Source: Agrilactobacillus composti DSM 18527 = JCM 14202
GTDB taxonomy: Bacteria; Bacillota; Bacilli; Lactobacillales; Lactobacillaceae
Direction of reading: 5' to 3'
Assembly: GCF_001436375.1 (NCBI RefSeq)
Contig: NZ_AZGA01000057.1
Coordinates: 57,221 to 121,220, forward strand
DNA: 64,000 nt
Shown: piece by piece, positions 63,096 through 64,000 of the stretch
Numbering within the stretch: position 1 is the stretch's first letter
Layout: each line of letters starts with the position of its first letter
Notes under the pieces: model-generated
Told to the model about the DNA's origin: nothing
What the model saw: the letters and a program-made list of their open reading frames with translations, nothing else
Database searches by the model: none
Made by a program: the position numbers and the translations under genes

Positions 63096-64000
63096 ATGCA
63101 AAATCGTGTCTTTGTCATCAATCGCCAGGGTGAGCCACTGATGCCCTGCACACAACGTAAATGTCGTAAATTATTACAATCTGGCAAAGCTAAAGTTATC
63201 AGGAAAGAACCTTTTACCATTCAACTGCTGTTTGGCTCAACCGGTTATAAACAACCTGTCTCAATTGGTGTAGATTCTGGACAGCATCATATCGGTTTGG
63301 CCGTTACTTCTCAGGATAAAGTTTTATTCCAAGGTGAAGTCAGTCTGCGGCAAGACGTGAAAAAATTACTGGATACTCGGCGAAGTTATCGACGTGGTCG
63401 CCGCGATCGTAACACCAGATACCGTCCGCCCCGTTTCCTGAATCGGGCCAAGCCGGTTGGCTGGCTACCGCCATCGGTTGCCAGCAAAATCCAGCACAAC
63501 ATCAATTGGATTCAGCGCCTGCAAGCGGTACTGCCTAAAGCAGAACTGCACATCGAAGTGGGCAAGTTCGACATGGCTAAGATGGTCCAGCCGGGTATCA
63601 CCGGCTTAGGCTATCAGCAAGGCGACTTATATGGTTACGAGACCACAAAGCAATATGTCTTAGACCGGGATAATTATACCTGCCGGATCTGCCACGGCAA
63701 AACCAAAGACCCAAAGCTCAAGATCCATCACATCATCTACCGGTCTACTGGTGGCACCAACCAGGTGAGCAATCTGCTCACGGTGTGTGCTACTTGTCAT
63801 ACCCAGGCCAATCACCAGCCCGGGGGCAAGCTCTATGCCCTGCAGGCGAAGAGATTTCAAAGCCATCATTCTCTAAAGGGCGCCACCTTTATGAATATCT
63901 TGCGCCGTCGGTTGTTCACGGCTTTTCCAGAAGCAAAGTTTCAGTATGGGGCCCAGACGACTTTAAACCGAGCCAAGTTAGAGCTGCCAAAAGCCCATTA
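63096..64000 (+). CDS. iscB: RNA-guided endonuclease IscB (3' end outside window)
   Basis: 301 codons from ATG 63096 (GAAGGAGGGC ribosome site), open to the window edge. PLMP domain at 1-50 (GEPLMPCTQRKCRKLL, GKAKVI). RuvC-I catalytic Asp in SIGVDSGQHHIGLAV, then an Arg-rich bridge helix (RRSYRRGRRDRNTRYRPP). RuvC-II Glu is in LHIEVGKFD. The HNH domain has LDRDNYTCRICH, KIHHIIYRS and CATCH. IscB is the ancestor-type relative of Cas9, guided by omega-RNA and carried by IS200/IS605-type transposons. No tnpA is seen in the window. Confidence 0.93.
   Translation, partial: MQNRVFVINRQGEPLMPCTQRKCRKLLQSGKAKVIRKEPFTIQLLFGSTGYKQPVSIGVDSGQHHIGLAVTSQDKVLFQGEVSLRQDVKKLLDTRRSYRRGRRDRNTRYRPPRFLNRAKPVGWLPPSVASKIQHNINWIQRLQAVLPKAELHIEVGKFDMAKMVQPGITGLGYQQGDLYGYETTKQYVLDRDNYTCRICHGKTKDPKLKIHHIIYRSTGGTNQVSNLLTVCATCHTQANHQPGGKLYALQAKRFQSHHSLKGATFMNILRRRLFTAFPEAKFQYGAQTTLNRAKLELPKAH

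Overview
The window looks like a chromosomal segment of a low-to-moderate G+C Gram-positive bacterium, most likely a member of the Lactobacillaceae. Supporting signs are strong AGGAGG ribosome sites with frequent TTG/GTG starts, the compact fabZ-fabT-fabH-acpP-fabK-fabD-fabG-fabF-accB-fabZ-accC-accD-accA operon, an HPK10/LytTR-type signalling pair, SLAP-like secreted proteins and argGH with ARG-box-like operators. The species cannot be named from sequence alone. No rRNA or tRNA gene was seen.

Layout. 1-1.5 kb: the 3' part of a GH36 alpha-galactosidase. 1.5-14.5 kb: an anaerobic nitrate-respiration island, with narGHJI on the minus strand. Divergent from it is a plus-strand run of molybdenum-cofactor genes (moeB-like, moaB, moeA, a mobB-moaC fusion), a small unknown gene, and an nreABC oxygen/nitrate sensor set. 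14.5-15.6 kb: a duplicated terminator, a small membrane ORF and an orphan six-repeat CRISPR array of type I-C character without cas genes. 15.6-17.6 kb: a 2-hydroxyacid dehydrogenase and an alpha/beta hydrolase. 17.7-22 kb: a compact signalling locus made of a 35-aa peptide ORF, a histidine kinase and a LytTR response regulator. It is followed by a secreted protein with a frameshift, two small membrane proteins and three copies of one direct-repeat promoter element. 22-24.7 kb: argGH. 24.9-27.9 kb: a small membrane protein, a phosphoesterase and a tandem pair of secreted SLAP-like proteins. 28-32.3 kb: a soluble NAD-linked formate dehydrogenase (FdhA plus NuoF- and NuoE-like subunits), divergent from pntA1/pntA2/pntB transhydrogenase (32.8-35.7 kb). 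35.8-38.2 kb: miscellaneous single genes. 38.2-53.1 kb: one long minus-strand operon carrying type II fatty-acid synthesis and acetyl-CoA carboxylase, followed directly by a branched-chain-type 2-oxoacid dehydrogenase complex. 53.2-61.7 kb: a HemD-like gene, a MarR/MFS efflux pair, an ACT-domain/DUF711 pair, a short-chain dehydrogenase flanked by a duplicated DUF711 3' end, and an acyltransferase/zinc-ribbon pair. 62-64 kb: a cluster of small membrane proteins, then an OMEGA element (omega-RNA region plus an iscB gene running off the window).

How it fits together. The nitrate reductase and formate dehydrogenase both need molybdopterin, whose late biosynthetic steps are encoded here (moaA, moaD, moaE and mobA are not in the window). 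Formate oxidation would deliver NADH, and the neighbouring PntAB can exchange NADH and NADPH. The branched-chain dehydrogenase behind accA could supply acyl-CoA primers to FabH.

The most novel signal is at 17.7-22 kb. Three promoters share two 10-bp half-sites exactly 21 bp apart plus a conserved -10-like block, next to a LytTR regulator whose family typically binds such repeats. They define a small, probably peptide-controlled regulon with a bacteriocin-like secreted protein, membrane partners and a candidate structured RNA.
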